Shown: positions 46,422 to 55,610 of the stretch, in pieces
Layout: the number at the start of each line of letters is the position of its first letter
Numbering within the stretch: the stretch's first letter is position 1
Position numbers and translations under genes: made by a program
Notes under the pieces: generated by a model
The model's input: only the letters and a program-made list of their open reading frames with translations
The model's database searches: none
What the model was told of the DNA's origin: nothing
NCBI GenBank assembly: GCA_036004685.1
Contig: DASYRE010000042.1
Location: forward strand, 1 to 64,000
DNA: 64,000 bases
From: Candidatus Polarisedimenticolia bacterium
GTDB lineage: Bacteria; Acidobacteriota; Polarisedimenticolia; Gp22-AA2; AA152
Direction: 5' to 3'

Positions 46422-48466
46422 GGCCCCGCCGCGTCCTTGGCCCGGTCCGTTGCCGCGCCAGAACCCTCGGCGCGGCCCTGCTTCTCGCCGTCCCCGCTCT
46501 CCTCGCCCCCGCGTCGTGCGCCGGCCGGAAACCGCCCCGATTCTCGCGGATCCCGCCGGCCCCCGCGCGTCTCAGCGGGCCGTCTCCTGCCGCCAATCTC
46601 GTCCTGAACGGCGGCTTCGAGGAGGGACCGGCCGATTCTCCGGCGGCTTGGGACATCGTGGGGAAGGCCGAGCCGGGCGCGAGGCTCCGGGCGGTGGCGA
46701 TTCCGGGGGCGCCGGAGGGGAAGCGCGTGGCGGAGGTCTCGCTCTCGCGCGCCGCCGGAAAGCCAAGCACCAACGTCTATTTCCATCAAGACGTCCGAGT
46801 GCGGCCCTGGACCACCTACGATCTCTCGGTCTGGGTCCGCGGCATCGATCTCGTGTCGGCCGTGGCGGAGCCGCGGGGCTACGGCCAAGGCTGCGGACTG
46901 TTCTTCTGGCTCTTGGGCCCCGACGCCGACTGGACGAAGCGCCTGTTTCCGTCGGGAGCTTCTCCGCGGCGCGACGGGACGACCCCCTGGGAGCTTCGCA
47001 AGATGCGCTTTACGACGCCGCCGGCCGACGTTTTCCCGCCGCCGGCGAACGGCAGCGACGGCCGGTTCAACCTCTTTCTCCAGGTCCGGCTGCACGGCAC
47101 CGGCACGGTTCAGCTCGACGATCTCCGGCTTGCCGCTTCGAGCGCGGCGCCCCCTCCGCCGCGCCGGGATCGGGGACGTCTGGCTCTCGTGCGCCGCGAC
47201 GGCCGTCCCTTCTTCGGGCTGGGAATCCACATGATTCCGAGCGATCTCACCTGGGCCGGCGTCGCCCGGCTGTCGATCTTCAACTTCACGACGTCGGGGG
47301 GGACGTTTCCGGAGAAGGCGTCCCTCGGCATCGAGTCGTTCGCCATGGCCGCCATGCTCGACCCGGCCTGCGGCGGCTGCGCCGGTCCCGCCGCCGCCGA
47401 ATGTCCCGCCTGCCGCGGCTGTCCCGACCACGCCGAGGCATGTGACGCGTACCACCCCGCCATCCACCGGATGCCGGGAATCCTGGGCGTCTGGCTCGAC
47501 GAGTCGAACTTCAATCCCCAGATCGGGGGCGATCTCGGCGAGCTGGAGCGCACGGCGCGCCGGATGAAGGAGAACGCCGCGCGCCTCTCGCTCTTCGGCC
47601 GCCAGCTGGAGCTCTACGGCAGCGACCTGCCGGCCGGCGTCTACTTCAACACCTACGGTTGGGACGACGTCGCCCGCTACCACGCCTCCGGAGCGTTCGA
47701 CATCGTGGCGACCCTGCGCCGCGGCGGCAACCCGAGGAAAGGCGCCGTGGGCGGGCTGATGTCGGAGTTCCCGGAGACTTCGATCAACGGCATTCGCCAG
47801 TCGGCGAGGCGGCTGGCCGACGACGTCACCGACGGCGCCGGGCGCCAGGGGAAGCCGGTCTGGATGGTGGTCAACGGAGGGAGCGGACGGATCGTGGAGG
47901 ACCCCGAGGATCCGTCGTATGCCGCGGCGCCGCACGACGCGGCCGCGCTGCTGGCGTCGCGCCCCGACCTTCACCAGCTGCGCTACATGCTCTATGCGGC
48001 GGTGCTGAACGGCGCCACCGGCCTCCATTTCTACCAGGACTACGCCGACACGCTCCTGACATCAGCCGACCCTTACTGGACCCGGGTCCTCGTCCCCGCC
48101 GCCGCCGAGCTCGCGACGCTGGAGCGCGAGACCGGCTTCCTGACGCGGGCCGATTACAACGATCTCCCCCATCGCCTGGAAGGGGGGGCCGAATCGATCG
48201 ACTCGATGCTCAAGCGGTCGGGCGACAGCTGGATCCTGGCGGTCGCCAACGCCTCCGAGCGCGAGGCACGCGGCGTGGAGCTCGTCCTGGAGAAAGGATG
48301 GAAGCTGGCGGGGCCGCCCGAGCGGCTGACGTACCGGCACGCGGAGCGCGCCGCGCAGCGGAAGCTCGAAGCCTCCCCCGCTGGGTCGGGGGAGCCGGAT
48401 CGCTTCCGGCTGGAGCTTCCCGGCTACGGCGTGGCACTGTACCGCTTCCGGGTCTCCCGGTTTTAG
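46412..48466 (+). CDS. Large secreted protein: carbohydrate-binding-like domain plus possible TIM barrel
   Basis: 684 aa. A signal peptide with a possible lipobox (LLAVPALLAPASC, cysteine near residue 36) is followed by a jelly-roll-like domain (NLVLNGGFEEGPADSPAAW, TYDLSVWVRGID, GTVQLDDLRLA), as in carbohydrate-binding modules. The rest (about 265-600) looks like a glycoside-hydrolase-type barrel (GRPFFGLGIHMIPSDLTWA, ILGVWLDESNF, VWMVVNGGSG, GATGLHFYQDY), with a small C-terminal beta domain. Cysteines cluster near 324-350 (CGGCAG, CPACRGCPDHAEAC). I cannot place it in a GH family. It overlaps the glycosyltransferase gene by ten bases and its stop overlaps the convergent GWxTD gene's stop. 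Confidence 0.72.
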   Translation: MPLRPRRVLGPVRCRARTLGAALLLAVPALLAPASCAGRKPPRFSRIPPAPARLSGPSPAANLVLNGGFEEGPADSPAAWDIVGKAEPGARLRAVAIPGAPEGKRVAEVSLSRAAGKPSTNVYFHQDVRVRPWTTYDLSVWVRGIDLVSAVAEPRGYGQGCGLFFWLLGPDADWTKRLFPSGASPRRDGTTPWELRKMRFTTPPADVFPPPANGSDGRFNLFLQVRLHGTGTVQLDDLRLAASSAAPPPPRRDRGRLALVRRDGRPFFGLGIHMIPSDLTWAGVARLSIFNFTTSGGTFPEKASLGIESFAMAAMLDPACGGCAGPAAAECPACRGCPDHAEACDAYHPAIHRMPGILGVWLDESNFNPQIGGDLGELERTARRMKENAARLSLFGRQLELYGSDLPAGVYFNTYGWDDVARYHASGAFDIVATLRRGGNPRKGAVGGLMSEFPETSINGIRQSARRLADDVTDGAGRQGKPVWMVVNGGSGRIVEDPEDPSYAAAPHDAAALLASRPDLHQLRYMLYAAVLNGATGLHFYQDYADTLLTSADPYWTRVLVPAAAELATLERETGFLTRADYNDLPHRLEGGAESIDSMLKRSGDSWILAVANASEREARGVELVLEKGWKLAGPPERLTYRHAERAAQRKLEASPAGSGEPDRFRLELPGYGVALYRFRVSRF

Positions 48467-50022
48467 GGCATCACGGAGAAGGAGATCTCTTCCGAGGCCT
48501 GGGTTCCGGCCAGCTTGTCGCTCACCGTCACCTTCAGCCGGTATTCGCCGGTCGGGAATCGATCGAGCGGCAGCGTGTAGGCCTGCGCCTGGGAGGCGGT
48601 GGGGCCGAGATGGATCCGTCCCAGGGAGACGTTGCCGTCGGGCTGGAAGGCGGAAACGTCGTAATCGATCTCGAGGCTGGCGCGTCCTTCGGGATCCTTC
48701 TTCACGTTGTAGATCTGATAGTAGAAGCTCAGCGCATCCGACGGCTTGAAGAGCGGCTCGGCCGCCTGCACGATCTCCAGCGATCCGAAGAGGAACGGCG
48801 ACGGCTTCTCGCCTTCGGCGCGGGCGTGCTGGGAGAGGCTCTTGGCCACCGTCAGGGTGCTGAGCATCAAGGAATCGTTCTTCGAGAGATCGGGGACGAC
48901 CAGCGGCTCCCGGTACGCGCCGGTCTTGCCCGCCACCCGATCCTCCGCCGCGAACACCGCCAGGTAGCGCCCCGGCGGCGCCGGCACGACCGCCTGGTAC
49001 AGGAGGTGATCGCCGATTCCCGCCTTGTCGTTCTGGGGAGCCGGGGCGAACGCCTCGCGCGAGGAGATCGGCACCTCCGCCCCCGGATGATCCTGGTCGA
49101 TCAGCTTGCCGAAGAGGCCCAGATCGGGCCGCTCCTTGCCGCCCTCCGAGCGGTACATCACCGAGGTCGTCTTGACGGCGATCGTGATGGCCACGAGCGT
49201 CTGCCCCGAATCGGTCTTGAAGAAGGAATAACGGCTCTTCAGCGGGAAGACCTCGAAGCTGCTGCGGGTGACCACGACGTCGTGGAGGATCGCCGCCTCC
49301 TTCGGCGGCAGGGTCTGCACGCGCGAATAGATGAAGCTTGTCTCGAAATCACTCTGGGAGTAGGGAACCCCCTGGGAAAGGAGCAGCGGGTCCTTGCCGT
49401 TGAAGATCGGCAGGTTGAAGTCGGGATCCCGCGGCTTGTCCCCCATGAACTGCAGCCCGTGGGCCACGTCGGAGTCGAAGGTGGGCTTGTTGCTCAGCTC
49501 GTACTCCCCCTGCACGTTCTTGGCGAAAGCGATGACGGTGTTCGGGGGGAGGTCGGGAAAGGGGGGATGCCGGTAGATCCAGAGCACCGTGCCGCGGTGC
49601 CCCCGGGCCACCCGGTCGCGGACCATCTCGTCGGGCGGCCCGACGAGGATGTAGATCTTCCCCATGTCGGTCAGCCATCCCGGGGTGGAGGTCTCGGAGT
49701 AGAGGCGGATCGAGTCGAGCGCCCGGTTCCGGATCTGCTCCTTGAATTCGTTGTATTCCGTCCTCGGCGTGGGGTCCCGGCGGCGCCAGAAGAGGTCGAT
49801 GAAGTTGGCCCGCTCCTGCTCCGTCTTCAGCATCTTGTAAGTCTTGTCCTCTTCCTTGGTGATGATGTAGCGGACGGGCCCTTCCCGCCATCCCGGCGTC
49901 GGCTTGTCGACGTTGATCTCGTACAGGCTCTCGCCCGCCCGGGCCGGGGGCGTCGCGAAACCCGCGGCCAGAGCCAGGAAAAGCGCCCCGAGCGCGGCGG
50001 ACGTAAGGTGATGGAGACGCAT
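48463..50022 (-). CDS. GWxTD-domain exported protein
   Basis: 519 aa from the ATG at 50022, which opens a signal peptide (ALGALFLALAAGFATPPARA). The N-terminal GWxTD domain is clear: FIDLFWRRRDPTPRTEYNEF and TPGWLTDMGKIYILVGPPDE. The remaining 350 residues are beta-rich, with Ig-like stretches (LSFYYQIYNVKKDPEGRASL; GEYRLKVTVSDKLAG). GWxTD proteins are characteristic of Acidobacteriota, Bacteroidota and allied phyla; the biochemical role is unknown. It converges with the gene at 46412 (stop codons overlap) and is divergent from pyrE across 67 bases. Confidence 0.88.
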   Translation of the reverse strand: MRLHHLTSAALGALFLALAAGFATPPARAGESLYEINVDKPTPGWREGPVRYIITKEEDKTYKMLKTEQERANFIDLFWRRRDPTPRTEYNEFKEQIRNRALDSIRLYSETSTPGWLTDMGKIYILVGPPDEMVRDRVARGHRGTVLWIYRHPPFPDLPPNTVIAFAKNVQGEYELSNKPTFDSDVAHGLQFMGDKPRDPDFNLPIFNGKDPLLLSQGVPYSQSDFETSFIYSRVQTLPPKEAAILHDVVVTRSSFEVFPLKSRYSFFKTDSGQTLVAITIAVKTTSVMYRSEGGKERPDLGLFGKLIDQDHPGAEVPISSREAFAPAPQNDKAGIGDHLLYQAVVPAPPGRYLAVFAAEDRVAGKTGAYREPLVVPDLSKNDSLMLSTLTVAKSLSQHARAEGEKPSPFLFGSLEIVQAAEPLFKPSDALSFYYQIYNVKKDPEGRASLEIDYDVSAFQPDGNVSLGRIHLGPTASQAQAYTLPLDRFPTGEYRLKVTVSDKLAGTQASEEISFSVMP

Positions 50023-50089
50023 AGCTTGTTGAAAGTATAGCACCGCCGCCTCGTTGTGGCCGACCGGCGTTCCGGCTATAGTACCGGGC

Positions 50090-50650
50090 ATGGAAACAGA
50101 GGGGGAAACGGCCGGAACGCGCCAGCGGCTCAAGAGCCTGATCCGGGAGCGCTGCCTGCTGCAAGGCGATTTCGTCCTCGCCTCGGGCGCCCGCTCCAGC
50201 GTCTATTTCGACTGCAAGCGCGTGACGCTCCACCCCGAGGGCGTCGCGCTCATCGGGGAGCTGCTTTGGGAGAGGATCGTCGCGCTTCCCGGCGAGGTGA
50301 GCGCGATCGGCGGCCCGACGATCGGCGCCGACCCGATCGTCGGACACCTGGCGGCGCTGTCGTGGCAGAAGGGGAAGCCGATGGCCGCCTTCCTCGTCCG
50401 CAAGGAAGGCAAGGCGCACGGCACCCGGCGGCTGATCGAGAATCCTCCCGCGGCCGGCAGCCGCGTCGTGGTCTTCGAGGACGTCGTCACCAGCGGCGGC
50501 TCCACGCTGGATGCGATCCGGGCCGTGGAGGAAGCCCGCCTGAAAGTGGCCGCCGTGTTCAGCCTGGTCGACCGCGAGCAGGGCGGCAAGCAGGCCCTGG
50601 CCGCCTACGACTACCAGCCTCTCTTCGTGAAGTCGGAGTTCGGGCTGTAA
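50090..50650 (+). CDS. pyrE: Orotate phosphoribosyltransferase
   Basis: 186 aa from the ATG at 50090; a longer frame lacks homology. It makes OMP from orotate and PRPP in pyrimidine synthesis. Motifs: LLQGDFVLASGARSSVYFDC, AIGGPTIGADPIVG, FLVRKEGKAHGTRRLIE and the PRPP-binding VVVFEDVVTSGGSTLDAI. It stands alone between divergent and convergent neighbours, so it has its own short promoter region. Confidence 0.96.
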   Translation: METEGETAGTRQRLKSLIRERCLLQGDFVLASGARSSVYFDCKRVTLHPEGVALIGELLWERIVALPGEVSAIGGPTIGADPIVGHLAALSWQKGKPMAAFLVRKEGKAHGTRRLIENPPAAGSRVVVFEDVVTSGGSTLDAIRAVEEARLKVAAVFSLVDREQGGKQALAAYDYQPLFVKSEFGL

Positions 50651-50668
50651 GCGCCCGCTCCTCGCCTC

Positions 50669-52609
50669 TCAGTTCGACAGCCTCGTCACCATCTCCCGCA
50701 GCGCGTCGACGGTGAACGGCTTCTCCAGGATCGGGCGCCCGGTCCGTTTGAGGAAGTCCGCCGACTCGGCGTTGGCGACGTCGCCCGTGGCGAAGACCAG
50801 CTTGTTCTCCAGCTCCGGCCGCTTCTCGCGGATGTACAGGAAGACGGCGCGCCCGTCGACGTCGGGCATGCGGATGTCGGCGAGGATCAGGTCGAAAGCG
50901 CGCCCGGAGGCGAGCCGCGCGATGCCGTCGCGCCCCCCCATCGCCGATTCGACCCGGATCGGCAGCCCCGCGAAAGCGTCTCCGACGAACTGCAGGACCG
51001 CCGGATCGTCGTCGATCACCAGGACCTGGCGGGCTCGCGCCGGGACCGCGGGCGCCCGGCCGGCCGGCGCCGCCGCGCCCGCTTCGGGGGAGTTGGCGGG
51101 GCGGGCGGCGATCGGGATCTTGAGTCGGAAGGTCGTTCCGCGGCCCGGCTCGCTTTCCACGTCCACCGATCCGCCGTGCGCCTCCACGATCCCGTAGCAG
51201 ATCGACAGCCCCAGCCCCGTCCCGCGCCCCACCGGCTTGGTCGTGAAGAAAGGCTCGAAGATCTTGCTGCGCAGGCCCGGCGGAATCCCGGGGCCGTCGT
51301 CCTCCACCTCGATCTCGATGCGTCCCTCGGCCTGCCGCGTCGCGATCCGGATCCGGCTCCCTTTGCCTGCGTCCTGAATCGCCTGCTCAGCGTTCACGAT
51401 CAGGTTCAGGACCACCTGCTGGAGCTGGCTCACGTCGGCCCAGGTCGCGGGCAGCCCCTTCACCAGATCGGTGACCACCTCGATGTTCTCGCCCCGGAGC
51501 TGGTAGGCCCGCAGCCCCACGGTCCGCGTGATGGCGTCGTTCACGTCGACCATGCCGCGCTCGTGCTTCTGCTTCCGGGCGAAGGTGAGGAGGTTCTGCA
51601 CGATCTTCTGGCAGCGCTCGGCCTCGCCGGCGAGCAGGTCGAGCTTCCGCTGCGTGGCGGCGTCGGCGGTCTGCTGCCGGAGCAGCCCGGCGTAGCCGAG
51701 GACCACCGTCAGCGGGTTGTTCAGCTCGTGCGCCACGCCCGCGACGAGCTGCCCCACCGCCTTCATCTTCTCCGAATGAAGCAGCGTCTCCTGGGCGCGC
51801 TGCAGCGCGGCGGTGCGCTCCTCCACCCGCCGCTCCAGCGCGGAGCGCTCCGCTTCCAGCTCCGAGCGCGTCACGTCGAGATCGGCCGCCATGCGGTTGA
51901 ACGCCACCCCCAGCTCGCCGATCTCGTCGGCCGTCGAGGGGGTGACCCGCACGGAGAGATCTCCTTGCGACACCCGGCGCGTCGCCGACACCAGCTCGCG
52001 CAGCGGCGTGCCGATGATCCGGACCACCCCGAAGCCGATCCCGACGCAGAGCAGCAGGAGCCCCGCGCCCGCGCCCGCGATCTGGGATTGCAGCCGCCGC
52101 GTCCGCGCCACCGTCCGATCGGTCGAAATCGTCAGCCGGACCCGGCCGATCGGCGTGCCGGGCTTGCCGCGCGGCTCGTCCAGGACGAACGCCGCCGAAT
52201 CGCCGCCGGCCGCGGGGCTGCCTTCCGTGCGGATGAGGGCGGTCAGGAAGATCGATCCCTTCTGCATCGTTCGCGGGACGGCACTTGAGGGCGCGCCGGC
52301 CGTGAACCGCGCCAGAGCGCGGCCTTCGGAGTCGAACACCGAGGCCTCGAGGAGGTCGGGATCGCGCCGGGCGCCTTCGAGCAGCGTGCGGAGAGCTTCG
52401 GAGTCCCGGGCGAGCAGCGGCAGCTCGGCATTGTAGGCGAGCGTCTCCGCCAGCAGGCTGGCGCGCTCGTTCAGCTCGCGCAGCCCTTCGGCCCGCACGG
52501 TGCGCCCGAGGAAGAACGTCGTCACTCCGAGGACCGCGATCAGCGCCACCGCGAAGGGCAGGACCATGCGGACGGTGAGCCGGTTGAAGAGGCGGAGGAG
52601 ACGCTTCAT
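50669..52609 (-). CDS. Hybrid sensor histidine kinase with HAMP and receiver domains
   Basis: 646 aa. TM1 (about residues 15-33, MVLPFAVALIAVLGVTTFF) and TM2 (about 175-195, AGLLLLCVGIGFGVVRIIG) bracket a periplasmic sensor. A HAMP domain (about 197-248), HisKA domain with AHELNNPLTVVLGYAGLL and HATPase (VLNLIVNAEQAIQDAG, VEDDGPGIPPGL, TGLGLSICYGIVEAHGG) follow. The C-terminal receiver (about 525-645) has LVIDDDPAV, ILADIRMPDVDG and ILEKPF. It is the third gene of an operon with the TonB receptor and a substrate-binding-like protein (start overlaps the previous stop), so it probably reports on what they capture. No separate output regulator is nearby. Confidence 0.93.
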   Translation of the reverse strand: MKRLLRLFNRLTVRMVLPFAVALIAVLGVTTFFLGRTVRAEGLRELNERASLLAETLAYNAELPLLARDSEALRTLLEGARRDPDLLEASVFDSEGRALARFTAGAPSSAVPRTMQKGSIFLTALIRTEGSPAAGGDSAAFVLDEPRGKPGTPIGRVRLTISTDRTVARTRRLQSQIAGAGAGLLLLCVGIGFGVVRIIGTPLRELVSATRRVSQGDLSVRVTPSTADEIGELGVAFNRMAADLDVTRSELEAERSALERRVEERTAALQRAQETLLHSEKMKAVGQLVAGVAHELNNPLTVVLGYAGLLRQQTADAATQRKLDLLAGEAERCQKIVQNLLTFARKQKHERGMVDVNDAITRTVGLRAYQLRGENIEVVTDLVKGLPATWADVSQLQQVVLNLIVNAEQAIQDAGKGSRIRIATRQAEGRIEIEVEDDGPGIPPGLRSKIFEPFFTTKPVGRGTGLGLSICYGIVEAHGGSVDVESEPGRGTTFRLKIPIAARPANSPEAGAAAPAGRAPAVPARARQVLVIDDDPAVLQFVGDAFAGLPIRVESAMGGRDGIARLASGRAFDLILADIRMPDVDGRAVFLYIREKRPELENKLVFATGDVANAESADFLKRTGRPILEKPFTVDALREMVTRLSN

Positions 52610-53559
52610 GGCTGGGGATAGATCGTCCGGGCCCGCAGGACGATGTCGCTCGGAAGGCTCACTCCGAGGTGCGCCGCGGTCGCGCGGTTCAGGAAGAGGG
52701 CGACGCTGGGCGGGCGCTCCGGACGAAGCCCCTTCGGCGACTTGCCGTCCAGCAGCGCGAGGCCCATCTGGGCGGCCCGCCGCCCCACTTCCTCCGGATC
52801 GGCGGCGAGCGCCGCCAGCGCGCCGCTGCGGACGAACCCTTCGGAGGCGGCGAAAAGCGGCTTCTTGGCGCGCAGCGCGAGGAGGATCAGGGCGCGCGCG
52901 TTGGCCGGCGTGAGAACCGTCGGATCAGCCAGGGCCCAGAACGCGTCCACTTCCCCCGACAGGAGCTGGGCCGCCCGCAGGACCTCGCCTTCCGAGCGGA
53001 CCGCCTGCGGCACGAGGACCAGGCCGTCGGCGCGCGCCACTTCGATGGCGCGGCGCACCGACTCGCCCGACACCGACGGATCGTAGATGACGCCGATCCG
53101 GCGCAGGCCCGGAACCATCTCGCGCATCAGATCGAACTGCCGGTCGGTCGTCACCTCCATCGTCACCCCGGTCACCTTGGCCCCGGGAGAATCACCGGGG
53201 CTCGGAAGCCCGACGGAAGCGGGATCGAGGACCATGGCGTACGACAGCGGCGCGCCGTCGAACATCTCCCGGGCGACCCGCGCGGCGCGCGAGCCGATGG
53301 CGATGATGAGCGACGGGCGCTGCTCCGGCTCGTTCTTGGCCCGGCCCCCGGCGCCGACCTGGAGACTCGTCACCTCGGCGCGCGGCGCCGACTTCATGAG
53401 CGCTTCGCGCGCCGCCGCCTCGGCCCGGCGGTAGGCGCTGTGCTCCCCTGAGACGAGGATCTTCACCCGCATCCCGGACGGATTGTCGGCAGGCGCCGCT
53501 CCGGCGGTGGCGATGAACAGCGTCAGCGCCATCGAAGTCTGCGAGATGAGTCGGATCAA
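52606..53559 (-). CDS. ABC-type substrate-binding-like protein (ABC_sub_bind/DUF534)
   Basis: 317 aa. A short signal peptide (SMALTLFIATAGAAPA) is followed by a periplasmic-binding fold of the ABC_sub_bind class: PSLIIAIGSRAARVAREMFD, PLSYAMVLDPASVGLP, VPGLRRIGVIYDPSVSG, DAFWALADPTVLTPANARAL and KKPLFAASEGFVRSGALAAL. No permease or ATPase gene is near, so it may act as a sensor accessory rather than in transport. Its start overlaps the TonB receptor's stop and its stop overlaps the kinase start (ATGA both times), a tightly coupled three-gene unit. Confidence 0.88.
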   Translation of the reverse strand: MIRLISQTSMALTLFIATAGAAPADNPSGMRVKILVSGEHSAYRRAEAAAREALMKSAPRAEVTSLQVGAGGRAKNEPEQRPSLIIAIGSRAARVAREMFDGAPLSYAMVLDPASVGLPSPGDSPGAKVTGVTMEVTTDRQFDLMREMVPGLRRIGVIYDPSVSGESVRRAIEVARADGLVLVPQAVRSEGEVLRAAQLLSGEVDAFWALADPTVLTPANARALILLALRAKKPLFAASEGFVRSGALAALAADPEEVGRRAAQMGLALLDGKSPKGLRPERPPSVALFLNRATAAHLGVSLPSDIVLRARTIYPQP

Positions 53560-55610
53560 AAGTCGCCCTTCAGCTCGAGCGCCACCACCCGGCCGCGCAG
53601 GGAAGTGTCGATGTCGTCATTGATCAGGGTCTCGCGCGGGTGCGCGTTCGTCGCGTTTCTCACCAGCAGCCCGCCGCTGAACCTTCCCTTGCCGGCGGCG
53701 AAGTGGTACCGGGCCGCGGCGTCGAACAATTCATAGGAAGGCTGGGGCCGCACCCCGAAGACGTCGGGCGAGGAGACGGTGTAGCCGCTCGAGTAGCTCC
53801 CCGCGAGGTCGAAGGTCCAGCGAGGGTGGGGACTCCACGCCGCCGTCAGGATGGCGCGGCTCCGCGGCGCGTACGCCGCCGCCCCGTCGTCGTGGTCGAG
53901 GCTCGAGCTCCGGAAGGCATAGGCCGCGGTGAGGTCGAGGTTTTTCAGCGGCCGGGAGAGGAGCGTGATCTCTCCGCCCCGCAGCGAGAATCCCGGGTCC
54001 CGGTTCTCGTAGCCGCGCCGGATCTCGTTCGGGACCCCCGGCGTGAAGACGCCGGGCCCGAGCTGGATGAAGTCATGAATCCGGTTGTAATAGCCGTCGA
54101 ACTTCAAGACCATCGGCTCCGCGGCGCGCCAGGAGACGCCGAATTCGAGCGTGTCGATCCGCTCGCGACCCAGTTGGGGATTCCCCTGGAAGACGAGGAT
54201 CAAGCCGGGCGCCAGCTCCTCGGGGAGGAAGCGCTGGCGGCGGTAGCGCTCGTTCCAGGTGGGAGCCCGGAAGGCGCGCGCCAGCGAGCCGCGCAGGATC
54301 AAGTTCTCGGTCGGCTCGGCCACCAGCGCGAAGCGCGGCGAGGTGGCCCCGCCCAGGAACTCGGCATAGTCCCGCCGCAGGCCCGACAGCAGGTGCAGCG
54401 ACCGGTCGCGGAAGTGCCATTGGTGCTGGACGAAAACGCCGCCGCTGTCCAGCCCCGCGGGCGCGCCGGCGATCTTGACGATGTCGCGGTGGACCGAGTC
54501 GTGGGAGGCCTCGAGGCCGACGTTGAGATCCTGGTGGTCGGTCAGCGTCCGGTCGGCGCGAAAGGCGACCCGCACGCGGCTGTCGGTCTCGCGCTCGTTG
54601 CCCACCTCCGACGTCGCCGCGTCGTCCGGCGGCCCCGTCTGGTTGTTGTGGCACACGGCGCACGTCGTGCCGCGGTAGCGGTTGAGCGTCGCCGATCCGT
54701 GCAGGACGAACTCCCCGGCCTTCTTCTCGTAATGCGTGTCGAGGATGTCGACGCTTTGCCGCGCCGTGCGCGTCGGCGTCCCTTCGAAATCGAAGGAGCC
54801 GTTGCGGTTCTGCTGGTGCAGCGCCGAGAAGGAGAACGCCCCCCGCCGCGCCGCTACGTAGGCGTCGGTGCGGCTGTGATCGGCGTCGCCGTTCAGCCGA
54901 ATCGGCGTGGCCCCGTCGGAGGTGCCCAGCTCGAAGGTGGAATCCCATTGCCCCTTCACCGCCGCCGCCCGGACCCTCCGGTCGAAGGTGTCGCGGCTCC
55001 CCACCAGCAGCGTCGCCCCCGACGAGACCCCTTCGATCTTGTCGGCGATCGTGTCGGCCGCCTGCTTCGAGACGATGTTGATCACCCCGCCGAAGGCGTT
55101 CGCCCCGTAGATGACCGAGATCGGCCCCTTGATGATTTCGATCCGCTCGATGCGATCGAGCGGGAAGAACCCGGTGTAGTTCGGATGCCCCGGGAACCCC
55201 CCCTTGTCGGGGCTGTTGTAAGGCGAGCCGTCGATCAGCATCAGGACCTCCTCGGTGAAGGGCGAGGCGCCCGTCGACCGGATCCCGATGTGCCCGCCCA
55301 TCGGCGTGTAGCGGATGTCGACCCCCGGCACCCGGCGCAGCAGCTCGAAGATGTTCGCCGCCGCCGAGCGCTCGATTTCCTCGGCGGTGATGACCGTCGT
55401 CGCCCCCGGCGCGTCGGTCAGCGGCAGCGCCAGAAGCGGCGTCGCCTCCGGCCCCAGCGCCGCCAGCTCGCGCTTGTCCGTCTCTTCGGTGAAGGCGAGC
55501 GGGGAAGCGGACGCCGCGAGCAAGGCGACGAGCGGGAAGGCCGCGAATGAAAGCGTGGCGAGAGTGTGGAGAAAACCACCTATTCGAAGAGGGTACCGAA
55601 GCAGCCGCAA
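53556..55610 (-). CDS. TonB-dependent outer-membrane receptor with a CxxCH motif
   Basis: 684 aa. A signal peptide (FAAFPLVALLAASASPLAF) precedes a plug domain (TVITAEEIERSAAANIFELL, VLMLIDGSPYN, IERIEIIKGPISVIYGANA, FGGVINIVS), followed by a beta barrel with many aromatic-ended strands. It imports a ligand across the outer membrane with TonB energy. Unusually, the barrel carries CAVCH (near residues 316-320), the heme-attachment motif of c-type cytochromes, with nearby acidic residues. If heme is attached this would be a rare receptor type; otherwise the pair of cysteines may form a disulfide. It heads the operon with 52606 and 50669. Confidence 0.92.
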   Translation of the reverse strand: MRLLRYPLRIGGFLHTLATLSFAAFPLVALLAASASPLAFTEETDKRELAALGPEATPLLALPLTDAPGATTVITAEEIERSAAANIFELLRRVPGVDIRYTPMGGHIGIRSTGASPFTEEVLMLIDGSPYNSPDKGGFPGHPNYTGFFPLDRIERIEIIKGPISVIYGANAFGGVINIVSKQAADTIADKIEGVSSGATLLVGSRDTFDRRVRAAAVKGQWDSTFELGTSDGATPIRLNGDADHSRTDAYVAARRGAFSFSALHQQNRNGSFDFEGTPTRTARQSVDILDTHYEKKAGEFVLHGSATLNRYRGTTCAVCHNNQTGPPDDAATSEVGNERETDSRVRVAFRADRTLTDHQDLNVGLEASHDSVHRDIVKIAGAPAGLDSGGVFVQHQWHFRDRSLHLLSGLRRDYAEFLGGATSPRFALVAEPTENLILRGSLARAFRAPTWNERYRRQRFLPEELAPGLILVFQGNPQLGRERIDTLEFGVSWRAAEPMVLKFDGYYNRIHDFIQLGPGVFTPGVPNEIRRGYENRDPGFSLRGGEITLLSRPLKNLDLTAAYAFRSSSLDHDDGAAAYAPRSRAILTAAWSPHPRWTFDLAGSYSSGYTVSSPDVFGVRPQPSYELFDAAARYHFAAGKGRFSGGLLVRNATNAHPRETLINDDIDTSLRGRVVALELKGDF

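Noticed and set aside
48463-48466. Overlapping convergent stop codons of the secreted protein and GWxTD genes
   Set aside because: Noted in the gene entries; overlaps of this kind are common in compact genomes and need no special explanation.
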